A stretch of 64,000 bases of DNA from Castor canadensis (Eukaryota; Chordata; Mammalia; Rodentia; Castoridae): positions 68,667,910 through 68,731,909 of the forward strand of contig NC_133395.1 in the NCBI RefSeq assembly GCF_047511655.1, given 5' to 3'. The position numbers and the translations under genes were made by a program. The notes under the pieces were generated by a model, which was not told the origin of the DNA, made no database searches, and saw nothing but the letters and a program-made list of their open reading frames with translations. Positions 45,681-61,632 of the stretch are shown here, piece after piece (position 1 is the stretch's first letter; each line of letters opens with the position of its first letter).

Positions 45681-48230
45681 GGTTATTTTTAAAAGCATTA
45701 CATTTGTTGATAAAGCCATGAAATTTCCGTTTGTTATAATGAGATTCACTCCCTTTCCTTAAGTGTTAGATGGACCTCATTTTTGCTGTAAATGCACCTT
45801 TTCAGTGGAGAGATAGGGCTGCTGGCTCTTCACCCATGTGATAGCATTAGTGGTGGGGAAGCACCTGAGTGCTCCTACCTTCTGAAGGGAAGTTATATGA
45901 AGTTTGAGAATCACATGACTATTCTTGCCAAAATGTTTAACATGAATCCAATTAAGTCTATAGAACTCATTTGCTGTTTATAAGGAAGTGAGCAAGGAAT
46001 AAGATAAATCACAGGGTAAAGAAGCAATCAGAATAACCCAGAATGTGGAAATTCTGAAAGACAGTTTTAAAGGTGTAGTAATTGACATTGTGTTTATGTA
46101 ATAGAATGCAAGATCATGCAAGAGAATATCCATATAAATGTAGGAGACCAATGATTAAGGCCTTAATGGTGAAGTGGTATGATAGCTGCACTTTGCTTTG
46201 AAATGTTTTAGATAAAATATGCATACATACAGGAGGCAGTTATGGCAAAATACTTATAACTGTTAGATCCAGGTAGATGGGTGTTCATTGCCCTAGTCTT
46301 TCAAATTGTTTGTACATTTGGAAATATGCATATATTAATACAATAAAATATAAATTAAGATAGTTAGAAATTGAATAAAGAGAAGGGCCTTTTCAAATAC
46401 GTTTGAAAGCAATGCCTCATAATTTTGAAATATTTCAAATTGGATTCTTTTTCATAAAGATTCATGATGTAAGACCAATCTTTTTAGAAAACTCCCTTGG
46501 TGAATCATGGTTTGCACAAACTATTCAAACTCTGACATTTGATAGATTATGAGTAATCTGTCTTTCAAGGTATTACTTTGAAACAGTCATCGATGATGTC
46601 TTTTTCTACAAGACTCTTGGCAATTAAGTTGCTAATGAATAATGAAATGACTTGTTAAAACACCTGCTAACTCTTTTTTCTGAAACCCAATGTTAGAATA
46701 TGGCTCTAAGTTGTCATTTCTGGTGTTCCATCTGTTAAATAAGCAATGATGTTGTAAAAGAGATTTTTTTCCCTTTAATTAACTTTAAAAGTTCTAACTA
46801 TTGGCAACTCTTGTATGTTTTGTCAGTTAAATGTTATTGTCAATAAAGCTTTTTCTGTTCTGATAAACTTCACATCTCATATATTAAGGCTTTATGATCA
46901 TACAGTGTACTTTGACCTATAATAAAATATTAGCTATATTATGTAATTGATTTTAATATCTTTTATCATCTTATTATATCAGTATAGCAGTAGAATGGAT
47001 GAATTATTAAATTTGGATTTCTTTTTATCATTTTTGTTGTAATCCCTTATACAGCTAATAAGACTCAGTTTTGAATATTGTATGACTTCCATATTGCATA
47101 TCATTTATACAGTTCTGCAAAAATCAATGAAGTCTTTTTGAACATTTCCATGACAGTATTGCATTTTTGGTTTTCTTTAAATGTAAGAAATATATTTTTC
47201 CCAACTTGACCAACATATTCCTTTGTAGAATGTTCACTTAGTCTTGATGGGTTTGTTGGTTTCATAAGAAAAAAATGTGTTGGCAGAGTGGTACATTGAC
47301 GATTGTTCATTTGTGTAAAAATCTATAATTTCACATTTTAAACTTGTATCTGACATTTTGAAATAAGAGCTAAATGAGGAAATTTGTGTGTTTACTTAGA
47401 ATCACCATGAGTCTACATCAAAAAGAAAGACAGATACAGGTGTGTTGTATTGGTGATTCAGATGTCACCTGCAGTGTGATGCAACATTCTGAAATGGGAA
47501 ACATACATGGTACTGTTCTGAACAAAACCCAAGTACACGCTTCCCTCAATTAATGGTTATATTTATGTGAAATTCAATATATATTAATATCATGCAAGCA
47601 TACTTTTGGTTTTCTATAAAACAGAGTTTGAATCTTAACTCTGATAATTATAGACAAGGTTTCACCTACCTGAAAGTCCAGTGGAACATTAAAAATTTAG
47701 ACATGTTGCATGCAGTTATTCTTTGTGTAAGATTGTCTGCATATCACAAGGAGTCTAACACCTCTGACTCTACCTACTATCTGTTGCACCCCTTCAATCC
47801 TGTGATATCTAAAAATGTCTCTTATATTTTCAAAAGTCCTCCTGGGAGCCATATAAACTCTTTTGAGAACCTCTGGCTTTGAGTTTAATAAAAGGCAAGA
47901 AATATTAGAAAAGTAAAATGTTATAAGTTCTATGAATGCCCTGTTTATTCCACCTGTATTATATCAGAAAGGCTTCATAGAAGAGGTGATACTTAAGTTG
48001 ATACTAAGACCCATGTTGTCTAGGACAAGAGGGCATGCAAGGCAGAATGAAGACGTGGTAGTGTTTATACTACTCAAGGTCTCAAATACTTTGGTACAGT
48101 TGGAACTCAGTATGCACAGGTAGGTTTGTTAAGAAATCATTCTTGGAAATACATAGAAACCAGATATGGAAAGATGTGTCTTGCAGAGTTTAGGCTCTGA
48201 GCATGTGCAAGTAAGTGTGTTTGTGTGTGA
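45681..48230. other. AT-rich intergenic sequence with few repeats
   Basis: About 2.5 kb without a visible gene. 46220-46365 resembles the 3' end of an old LINE (gggtgttcattgccctagtc, tttgtacatttggaaatatg, then an aataaaat tail). The rest gave no match to families I know. Confidence 0.4.
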
Positions 48231-48270
<40 letters not shown>

Positions 48271-48446
48271 TTTTGAGTAAGGGACTACCACAATCAGATT
48301 CGATTCTTAAATGAGTGAAATAAGGACTGGGGGTATAGCTCAGTGTTAGAGCATGGGAGGGAGGGAGGGAGAGAAGGAGAAGAAGAAGGAGGAGAAGGAG
48401 AAGAAGAAGAGGAGGAGAAGGAGGAGGGGGAGGAGGAGGAGGAGAA
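48231..48446. repeat. (GT)n, short SINE fragment and polypurine GA/GGA tract
   Basis: 48231-48268 is a GT run. 48322-48350 is the start of a tRNA-type SINE (ctgggggtatagctcagtg). Its downstream part is replaced at 48351-48446 by about 95 bases of pure purine (GGGA, GAA, GGA and GAG units). Confidence 0.9.
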
Positions 48447-48753
48447 TGAATGAATTAGAGGGGTGCAGAATGAGAGGCAAGAAAATCCATTGCTTTTCTT
48501 ATAGACTCTCTTACAGCAATTTTGTGAATCCATCATTTAATAACTACTTCTGATCTAGTAATACCTAAACATAGATCTAAGTGTAGCCCCCACACTAATA
48601 AATGTTAGGCCTTAGTGCATTTCTCTTTACCTTTTATATTTATAAACATTTCAGCTCTAGTTTTCATTTAATTTCTCTTTAATATGTTCCCTAAGATTTA
48701 ACTGTACTCCACAGGAAATCTCCTTTTTTAGTTTAATCTGTCTCTCTGTTGTG

Positions 48754-48755
<2 letters not shown>

Positions 48756-48788
<33 letters not shown>

Positions 48789-48990
48789 GCTGGTGATTAA
48801 ACCCTACCTTGCACATGGCAGGCAAGTGCTCTGCTATTGGAGCTATACCCCTTGTCTTTTTTTAGTTTTGCATTTGAGACAGGGATGGGTCTGGATGCTA
48901 CCTTTTGTCTAGGCTAGCCTTGAATTCTTGATCCTCTGTTCAGTTTTCTGAGTAACTGGATTTACAGGCATGTGCCATCAGGCTAAGCTT
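48756..48990 (-). mobile_element. (GT)n, tRNA-type SINE and B1, antisense
   Basis: 48756-48785 is a GT run. 48788-48860 is an inverted tRNA-type SINE (gctggtgattaaaccctacc, gcaggcaagtgctctgctat). 48862-48990 is an inverted B1 (catttgagacagggatg, gtaactggatttacaggca). Confidence 0.75.
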
Positions 48991-49402
48991 TATGTCTCTT
49001 TTTTTTCACTTTTCTTCTGCTTATTCTGTGTGTTTTCTGAAGATAAGAGTCTTTGATATCTCTAGAATTTCCATTAAATCTCAATTCTAACTCCTCCCCA
49101 TTGCACAAGATATAGGCCTGAAACCTTATCTCCTGCCCTTTACATTGGCAAAACCCCAACTTTTTGGCAACACCAAAGTGGCAGCAGCTCAAGGGAGCTG
49201 TACTTTTGCTTCATTTTTTCGCATGTGTGTGGCGGGCGAGGGGGGAAGTTGAGGGTTTCTCTTACTCTCCTGAGAGGTCAGTTATGAATTTAAAAGAATA
49301 GTTGTTAGGTTGTATATATCATATCTGGATGTTTTGTACTGAAATTTTTATAAAGGTCATCTAGACCATCATATTCCTGGAAATAGATGTCTCTGTTTTG
49401 TC

Positions 49403-49500
49403 TTGTGTGTGTATGTGTGTGTGTGTGCTGTTAAGGACTGAATACAGGGCTTTGAACATACTATGTAAGAACTTTACCACTGAACCACAATACCAACACA
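49403..49500 (-). mobile_element. (TG)n followed by tRNA-derived SINE, antisense
   Basis: A TG run to 49428, then taaggactgaatacagggct and actttaccactgaaccacaa. Confidence 0.7.
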
Positions 49501-49839
49501 GTTATATCTTTATTTCCATTTTTGTTTGGTTGCTGCTGAGTTCTTTGTTGATATTTACCAGTTGTACATTTATCTCCTCTCTGTCTTGCCTCACCCATAT
49601 CCATCATCTTCTTTCTTATTGTTTTTATCTTGTCCTTTCCCTCTGTATTCTGGGAGGCCTTCTTGAGATTGATTTTCATTTAACTTATTTAATTTTGTTC
49701 AGTATAAATGCTGAGCTATATTATCTGAAAATAGGTCTAGGTTTTGCTCTTATACTTTTGGTTTTATTTTTTCTTATTTCAATCATCTCATGTCTGTTGG
49801 GACTTATGTAGAATATATAAAGAACTCTTCCAATTGAAT

Positions 49840-50710
49840 AATGCTACTAACAATCCAATTAAAGGCAGCTAGAATATTTGAATAGCTACTTCATAAAGAA
49901 CATATATGACTGGCTCCTATGCACAGGAAAAGATGCTCAGCATCATCTACCATCAGAGAAATGCAAATTTTAACACCCCAGTGAAGTACCACTCACATCC
50001 CCTAGGATGGCTAAAGGTAAAGAGACAGACAACAGTAGCATTAGCAAATGGAACATCCACTCATTGGTGATGGGAATGAAAAATGGTGTAGGCACTTTGG
50101 AAAACAGTTTGTAATTTTTATATAGTTAAATATACATTTAACAACAACTCAGCAATCTCACTCCTTCATGTTCACACAAGAGGAATTAAAACATATGGCC
50201 ACTTAGACACTTGTGGAAGACTGTTCATAGCAGAATAATTCTATGTAGTCCAAATTTACAACAGCTCCAATGTTCAACAATTGGTGAATGGATAAATGAA
50301 TTAGTATATCCATACAAAGGAATAATACTTATCAATAAAAATGAGCAAACTATTGATGCATGCAATGGTATAAATGGATTTCAAAGTAGCATAATAAGTA
50401 AGAGAAATCAGACATAAATATATTTTGTATGATTTGATTTGTTTAAAAAACTATATATTGCATGATTCCATTTATATTTTATAGTTAAGCAGAGCTATAG
50501 TGACAGAAAATCAGCAGTTGTCTGGGGTCTGGGGTGCCAGGAGGGGATTGGATGCAAAGGGGCATGAAAGATTTTTGTTGGGGGAGGTTGATGAAAATGT
50601 TCTCTGTGGTCATTGTAGTAGTAGCTATACATTTGCCCAAAGTCAGTAACTTTATAGTAAAAACAGAACTTTTATTTTATGTACATTAGACCCCAGTAGA
50701 GCTATTTATG
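49840..50710 (+). mobile_element. Old LINE-1 3' end, sense
   Basis: atgctcagcatcatctacca, cagagaaatgcaaattttaa, ggtgaatggataaatgaatt and ggggtgccaggaggggattg trace late ORF2 into the 3' UTR of an L1M-age element. No frame is intact. Confidence 0.8.
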
Positions 50711-51479
50711 TATGTTTATATATATAATTTTAATAATTTGTTTTAAATATATATAATTATTCCACATATTTTCTAATAAAAATGAATAATCATGGAACTT
50801 CCAAAAATGTGAAAACTATGAGTCATGAAAAGGAAGATAGAATAGACAAGGGAGAACAAAGATAATGCAGTAATATAGAAATTAAGGAAGGAAGGAAACT
50901 GCTGAATGAGAAGGGATCAAATATCTGAAATGCTTTTTATAGGAAGGAGTTTAATGACATGGACATTAGGATTACAGTTGGGACCCACTGATGCCTGGCC
51001 AATCATATCTTTTAGTAAAGGCCCACTGTGAGCATGTTGGATGGCTAGGAATCAAGGATATAGCTGGTCAGGGCTTTTCCATTTGTCTGACAATTTCTTA
51101 GTTTCCTCAATTTCCTAAGCCAATACTTTGTGACAGCAGTATCAATCTATCCAGAAGAGGAAGGCCATTTCACTCTTGACAGGGTCTCCATGTAAACATT
51201 TTTATTATTTAATCAGATCTGAAAAAATAATTATCCTTTGAAAAGGGTAATTACCTGGTTAGTGTTCCACATGTTGAGTGTTAAAATATCTTTGAAAAAA
51301 ACACGGAATTTCATTGTAGGAAGCAAATCATCATCAATAGTTTCAGGTACCTAAAAGTTTAGAACATGAGATAATTTTAAAAATCAGGAAGGTGCAGTAA
51401 GCAATTTTTATTTTTGTCATCTTTTTACAATGGAGAGCTAATTCTAGTTTCCTGACCCCATTTCCTATCTTTTTCTTTC
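50711..51479. other. Intergenic sequence, nothing recognised
   Basis: AT-rich; no exon or repeat identified. Confidence 0.4.
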
Positions 51480-51590
51480 TAATAATTTTTATTTTTTTTG
51501 AGACACTCACTATGGAGTCCAGACTGGCCTCAAACTTACAGTCCTTCTACCATAGCCTCCCAAATACTGGAATTACTTATTTCCTGCCTT
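51480..51590 (-). mobile_element. B1-type SINE, antisense
   Basis: ttttttttgagacactcact, ggagtccagactggcctcaa and cctcccaaatactggaatta. It is truncated at the 5' end. Confidence 0.82.
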
Positions 51591-52770
51591 GATTGTTGAT
51601 ATTTACTGCCCCTTCCAAGCAAAATTCACAGAGAAATAAAATGATTCTGTCAGGGATCAGAGAGCAAGGTTGGGACCTGAGTCAGGTAGGTTTGGAATCA
51701 CATGCATAATTGCTGTAGGGCCTCTGATAGAAATTCTTGTCTAAGCAGGTATGCAGGTGTGGGAGAATGGCTCAAAGTTTTTCATGCATGTTTCCTACTA
51801 ATCTCATGCTGCAGAGTGCCAGGACTGCCACCTCTGAAGGAAAGAGAGCATGCTTGGACATTGAGGCCAATAGCTATCTAGATAATCTTATTTTTCCCCA
51901 AGAAGTGCAACAGAGGAAAACATGAGAAGCACTATTTGGTTCTTTTGATGGTGAGCATCAATAAAATGATGGTACTAGTTGAGGAGAACATGGGATCCCT
52001 CATCCTTTCAGGCATTTATCCTCTTAGAGGTTGCAGGACTGCATGCTATGTCATGCTCGTTTTCAGTGGATTTCCGTTCATTTAAAATATGATCAGAGAA
52101 TGTTATATGTCAGTGAAGAAGAGACTAAAACTAAATTAAAATATTTACCTCCTGAAACAATACCTCCTGAGTAGGAATGGGGAATGTATAGTTTATAACT
52201 GAGGTAGCATGGATACTCATACTTTATTGTATTTTCTGGTTGCCTTCTCCAGGGGCAGAAATACCCATCATAATGACTGGATCATCAGATGTGTATTTCA
52301 TTACAGCACAGTAAGGATACACTCACAACAACTGTAGGTTTGAGAGTTTATATTTGAAGTTCAAAATGTTGAAACCCAGAGCTCTTTTGTGTGTATTCTA
52401 GAACTTAAGAAGAAGATTGTTCCTCCTCTTATAGACTGTCCAGACATGTTTGGGAGTTATATCAGATTTATGCTCCACGATCTCAGCATATTGACAAGCA
52501 TCCACTTCTCTGGAGATGATTTTGTTTTTTAAAGCTAAATATTGCACTCAGTATTAAAAAACGGAAGCATTAAGAATGATAGGACTTGAAAATCCTCTGA
52601 TTTAGGCATGGGTTGCTAAAACTGTTGGGAGAAAAGTTGTTGGAATACAGGATTTTCAGTCTTAAAATATCACCCTATAAATTACTTTTTAATCACAACA
52701 GGAAAAAGATGCCTTTATAGTATACAGACATAGTGATTATCACATCCTGTGTGGCATCCACTTAAAAAAT
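51591..52770. other. Intergenic sequence, nothing recognised
   Basis: No exon or clear repeat. Chance ORFs such as 51737-51925 have no domain. Confidence 0.4.
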
Positions 52771-53544
52771 TTCTATTACTATGTATAAATTTTATAAAAT
52801 AATGGGTTTCATTAGGACATTTTCATAGCTGTATCATATTCAACCCCCATGATCCCATTTTCCCCTCCTCTCTTGCTAGTCCCCCTGTTATCAAATAGTT
52901 TCTTTTCTACTTTCATAACTTTTTAAATCTACAATCCATATACAAGAGAAAATACATGATGTTTGTCTTCATAATTCTGACTTATTTAGTTTAACATCAT
53001 GATATCAGTTCTACCCATTTTCCTTCAAATGACACAATTTCATTCTTCTTTATGTCTGAATAACTCAATTGTATACATGTATACCAATTTTCTTTATTCA
53101 TTCATCTGTTGATGGGCACCTAGGATGATTCTGAAACTTGGCTATTGTGAATGGTGCTGTGATAAACATAGATATATAGTATGTTTATTACATGTTGTCT
53201 TAGATTCTTTCAACTATATACCCAGGAGTGGTACAGCTGGATCATATACTAGTATTAACTTTAGTTTTTTGAGGAACCTCTATACTGATTTCCATAGTGG
53301 CTGCACTAATTTGTATTCCTACCAATAGCAAATAAGGGTTCTATTTTCCCTACTTCCTCATGAGCATTCGTTTTGTTTGTTGGTTTGATGATAGCCATTC
53401 TAACAGGTGAGACGGACTCTCAATTTCATTTCCATTTGCTTTCCTTTATGGCTAAAGATGTTGAAAACATTTTCATGTATTCATTAAACATTTGAATTTC
53501 TTCTTTTGAGAACTGTCGTTTCAATTCATTTGGCCATTTTATTT

Positions 53545-53953
53545 ATTTATTTATTTATTTTTACAGTTTTCATCATAGTTGGAAAATTTTGGGTTTTTTT
53601 ATTATTGTACTGGGTGGGGGTACATTGTGACATTTACAAATTTCTTACAGTATATCAAATACCTCATCCTTCCTGGAAGTGGAGTGGAGGATGGGTAGTA
53701 GGAGGAGGGTTGGAGGGAGGGGAGAAGGCACAAACAATGTATATACATGTGAGTAAATATAAAAATGATAAAAAAAGAAAAACAATCATCTTTGAATGCA
53801 CCCCTTCTGCTATTCTCCTTCATGCCCCCTCCCCCCATTCATGGAATTGTTACAACAGGTGTCACTTTTCCATTTACATACATGGGTACACAGTATTTCT
53901 ACCATATTCACTCACTTTCAGCATTTCCCCACCTTCTCTCCCCTCCCACGGCA
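53545..53953 (-). mobile_element. L1 3' end inserted in the older L1
   Basis: gtactgggtgggggtacatt, gtgacatttacaaatttctt and the C-rich/CCTCC tract near 53820 match the 3' UTR of 3930 and 16600. It also contains an inverted purine-rich stretch (53680-53730). The flanking older-L1 text is continuous once it is removed. Confidence 0.7.
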
Positions 53954-53984
53954 CCACCCATTTACTTATTGGATTATTCTTTTG

Positions 53985-54318
53985 GTGTTTAGATTTTGGG
54001 GGACAGTATTGGGGTTTGAACTTGGGGCCTTGTGCTTTACCTTTAGGTGCTCTACCACTTGAGCCATGCCCCTACCCTTTTTGCTTTTATTATTTTTCCA
54101 GTTGGGTCTTGAGTCTATGCCTGTCCTGCCTGCACAGTGTAAATAGATCCTCCTATTTACACTTCCCACAGAGCATGGATGGCAAGGGCACACCACCATG
54201 ACCAACGTTTTATTAAAATGGTTGAGATGGGGTCTTGCAAATTATTTGCCTGAGCTGACCTCAAGTCATGATCTTCTTGATGTTTTCCTCCCAAGTAACT
54301 AAGATTGCTGGCTTGGTA
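53985..54318 (-). mobile_element. Dimeric SINE, antisense, in the older L1
   Basis: attggggtttgaacttgggg, gctctaccacttgagccatg (tRNA-like half), then gatggggtcttgcaaattat and ctcccaagtaactaagattg (7SL-like half). Confidence 0.82.
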
Positions 54319-55037
54319 GTTCATTTTTTTGAGCTTGTTATGTTTTCTGGGTATTAATTTCAGGTTCAATAAATAGCTTGCAAAGATTTTTCTCCCATTT
54401 TCTAGGCTATCTCTTCACTTGGTAATTGTTCCCTTTGATGTGCAGAAGCTTTTTAATTTGATGCAATCCCATTTGTCAGTATTTCTTGAACTATTAGAAT
54501 CCTGTTCAGAATGCCCTTGTCTAGATCTAGATCTTGATATCTTTTTTTTTCATTTTTTCTTTTATTATTCGTATGTGCATACAAGGCTTGGGTCATTTCT
54601 CTCCCCTGCCCCCACCCCCTCCCTTACCACCCACTCCTCCCCCTCTCTCTCCCCCCCCCACAATACCCAGCAGAAACTATTTTGCCCTTATTTCTAATTT
54701 TATTGTAGAGAGAGTATAAGCAATACTAGGAAGGAACAAGGGTTTTTGCTGGTTGAGATAAGGATAGCTATACAGGGCATTGACTCACATTGATTTCCTG
54801 TGCGTGGGTGTTACCTTCTAGGTTAATTCTTTTTGATCTAACCTTTTCTCTAGTACCTGTTCCCCTTTTCCTTTTGGCCTTAGTTGCTTTAAGGTATCTG
54901 CATTAGTTTCTCTGCATTAAGGGCAACAAATGCGAGGTAGTTTTTTAGGTGTCTTACCTATCCTCACCCCTTCCTTGTGTGCTCTTGCTTTTATCATGTG
55001 CTCATAGTCCAATCCCATTGTTGTGTTTGCCCTTGAT

Positions 55038-58747
<3,710 letters not shown>

Positions 58748-58797
58748 TTAGTTGTCTTAGTTGTTTGAAGGTTTGATAGTGTGTACCTAACTTGATG

Positions 58798-60000
58798 TTA
58801 CTCTCTACTGTCTTGCTTTTTCTTATCCTGTGGTTTGGTGCTGCCTGTCTTTTCATGGTTAAGTTGGGTGTCACTTTCTGTGTGCAGGATCCCTTGCAGA
58901 ATCTTTTGTAATGGTGGCTTTGTGGTCACATATTGTCTTAGTTTCTGCTTATCATGGAAGACTTTTATTGCTCCATCTATTTTGAATGATAGCTTTGCTG
59001 GGTAGAGTATCCTGGGGTTGAAGTTATTTTCATTCAGTGCCCGGAAGATTTCACCCCACGCTCTTCTTGCTTTTAATGTTTCTGTTGAGAAATCTGCTGT
59101 GATTTTGATGGGTTTACCTTTGTATGTTACTTGTTTTTTCTCTCTTACAGCCTTCAATATTCTTTCCTTAGTTTCTGAACTTGTTGTTTTAACGATGATA
59201 TGTCATGGAGTAGTTCTATTTTGATCTGGTCTGTTTGGTGTCCTGGAGGCCTCTTCTATTTGTATGGGAATATCTTTCTCTAGATTTGGGAAATTTTCCG
59301 TTATTATTTTGTTGAATATATTACGCATTCCCTTCGCTTGCACCTCTTCTCCTTCTTTGATGCCCATGATTCTCAAGTTTGGTCTTTTGATGGAGTCAGT
59401 GAGTTCTTGCATTTTCTTTTCACAGGTCTTGAGTTGTTTAATTAATAGTTCTTTGGTTTTTCCTTTAATTACCATTTCATCTTCAAGTTCTGAGATTCTG
59501 TCTTCTGTTTGTTCTATTCTGCTGGATTGGCCTTCCGTTTTGTTTTGCAGTTCTGTTTCATTCTTTTTTCTGAGGTTTTCCATATCCTGGCAGTTTTCTT
59601 CTTTAATGTTGTCTATTTTTGTCCTGAGTTCATTTATCCGTTTATTCATTGTGTTCTCTCTTTCACTTTGGTGTTTATACAGTGGTTCTATGGTTTCCTT
59701 TATTTCTTCTTTTGCTTTTTCAAATTCTCTATTTTTATTGTCTTGGAATTTCTTGAGTGTCTCCTGTACATTTTGGTTGACCCTATCCAGTATCATCTCT
59801 ATAAAATTCTCATTGAGTACTTGTAGTATGTCTTCTTTTAAATTATTTTTGTGGGCTTCATTGGGTCCTTTGGCATAGTTTATCTTCATTTTGTTGGAGT
59901 CTGGATCTGAGTTTCTGTTCTCTTCATCCCCCTCTGGTTCCTGTACTAATTTTTTACTGTGGGGAAACTGGTTTCCCTGTTTTTTCTGTCTTCCCGTCAT
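58798..60000 (-). pseudogene. LINE-1 ORF1 (RNA-binding chaperone), one nonsense codon
   Basis: ORF1p is the trimeric RNA-binding/chaperone protein of L1 particles. ATG at 59998-60000 opens MTGRQKKQGNQFPHSKKL. A long coiled coil (about residues 45-210, rich in KEE, NRE and KKN heptads) is followed by the RRM-like domain (RPNLRIMGIKEGEE). The C-terminal domain comes next (TYKGKPIKITADFSTETL, ARRAWGEIFRALNENNF). The frame is open for all 400 codons except a TGA at 59203-59205, which sits where an Arg codon (CGA) is expected, a typical CpG transition. A start at 60069 would add residues upstream, but the 60000 ATG fits L1 ORF1 better. Confidence 0.92.
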
Positions 60001-61632
60001 TGTCCTTGGTGTTGTTACTGTCCCTGTACTGTGTGCAATTAAGTATTTTCTAGCTTGTAATAATAACAATGGTAATATTTAGAATGGAAGAGTGAGCTGA
60101 GATGGAAAGCAAGAAGTTAAAGAAAAGGGGAAAACAAATATACAGACAAGAGGGAGAAAGCAGAACAAGGTATCAGACAAGAGAGTTTCAAAGGTATAAA
60201 CAGGGAGTGTTAGTGTACTAATCGACAGTAAGCTGAACAGACATTAGAGAGACAGAGAGAGGATTGAAAATCAAAGATAAAAAAATAAAAAATAAGTAAA
60301 TGAAAGAAATATCTATATATAAAAATGAATTAAAATAAAATGGAAAATAGAAAATTAAAAAAAAAAACACCAAAAAACTTCCAAGTTTATATGCAATGCA
60401 GTTTCAGTCTTAGTAATTTGGATGTCCGTCTCAATCTCCAGTCCTGGAGTTGGTGCCTCAGATGTTGTTCTGTAGTTGTCTCATCAAAGGGGATGCATAA
60501 AGTAGAACAAAACTACACACTCACACACACACACACACACACAAAAAAAGAAAAAAAAAAAAGCCCCACCAAGTGTCCCAAGTTCAAATGCAATACTGTT
60601 TCAGTAAGTTTTTCGGCTTGCAGGTGTAATTCGGTTGTTCTCTCATCAAAGGTAGGGAGAAAAAGAAAAAAAAAGCATCTGGAGACAGTTCTGAGAGTGG
60701 TATCTGCAACTGTTGCTTGCCTGCCTGCTGCTCTCAGCCTGTAGCTGGCGGCGTTATTTATGCAGATCTCTGGGGTGAGCTAGCACTCACCTGGTCCCAC
60801 AGGCTTTGTTTGCTCAGAGTTTCCCGTGCGGGAGCCTCTGCTACAGGCTTTCCTCTTTCCAAGCACTGGGAAACGTGACACTGCCCCCGCATTGTCAGGC
60901 CTGCATGTTTATTTACAGTTCATGTGGGAGGTGGGTCTTCCCCCCTCTCCTCTGAAGTTTTCCTCCCACTGCCACTTTCAGAAGCTTTCCTACTCCTGCT
61001 TACTGGGCGGTGCTGCTGCTCCTGCCGGCCGCCATGTTTGTTTACAGTTCACATGGGAAGTGGTTCTTCCCTCCTCTCCTGTGGAGTTTTCCTCCCTCAG
61101 CCACTCTCACAAGGTTTCCCGCTCCTGGTTGCTGGGTGCGCGCCCCGCTCCCGCCAGAGGCTCTCTGGCCCACCCGGTTTGTTTATTTACAGTCCCAGGA
61201 AGGATTCCCTTCCCCCAATCTTCAGCGCTCAGGGCGCCCCACCCTCTTTCCAGCCTGTCTTAACTGTTCTTATTGCTTATTACTCAGTTTCTCTTTTTTT
61301 TTTCCCGGGTGGAGGTCAGTGTGTCCAGGGGGCTATGCTGCTCTGGCCCAGGCTTGTCTGTGGGGGTACTGCGGTACCACGAAGCTCACCTGGTCAGCGT
61401 CTTCCCAAGCCGTATGGATGCCGGCCACTGGCGGCCCCCGGGGCCCTCCTCGTTTCTCCATTTAACGTGAAGTGGAGATTCTATGCACCGGCTGGAGATG
61501 TGGAGGGGTCAAAGTTATGCCTTTTCTCAGTGATTATGCCTGCAAAGTGTGTCTCCAGTGTCTCTCCAAGATTTCACTATAGGAGGGTCGCTTTCTGCTT
61601 CCTACCTCTAGCCGCCATCTTGGAATCATCCC
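60001..61632 (-). promoter_or_regulatory. LINE-1 5' UTR with tandem monomer-like repeats
   Basis: The distal part (60.75-61.63 kb) is GC-rich with CpGs and contains at least three related units. Each carries gtttatttacag or gtttgtttacag, followed by a ctcctctg(a/g)agttttcctcc block in the first two and a ctcctg-ttgctggg segment. Unit anchors are at 60907, 61036 and 61181 (spacings 129 and 145 bp). The proximal part (60.0-60.7 kb) is purine/A-rich on + with a CA run at 60521-60542. Mammalian L1 5' UTRs act as internal Pol II promoters. Confidence 0.8.

Larger units (their letters stand above)
52771..54543 (-). mobile_element. Older LINE-1, antisense, left part, with two nested insertions
   Basis: 52771-53540 is inverted 3' UTR and ORF2 C-terminus (ttgatgggcacctaggatg, tggctattgtgaatggtgct). 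ORF2-like sequence resumes at 53955-53985 (ttacttattggattattctt) and at 54318-54543 (tcttcacttggtaattgttc, aatcctgttcagaatgccc). It continues at 61633 after the full-length L1. The internal breaks are an L1 3' piece and a dimeric SINE. Confidence 0.85.

Noticed and set aside
53506..54201. 231-codon plus-strand ORF
   Set aside because: Runs through old L1, an inserted L1 3' UTR and a SINE; it is an artefact of nested repeats.
59264..59878. 204-codon plus-strand ORF, Ser/Phe/Leu-rich
   Set aside because: Antisense to the L1 ORF1 coiled coil; it is a shadow and not a membrane protein.
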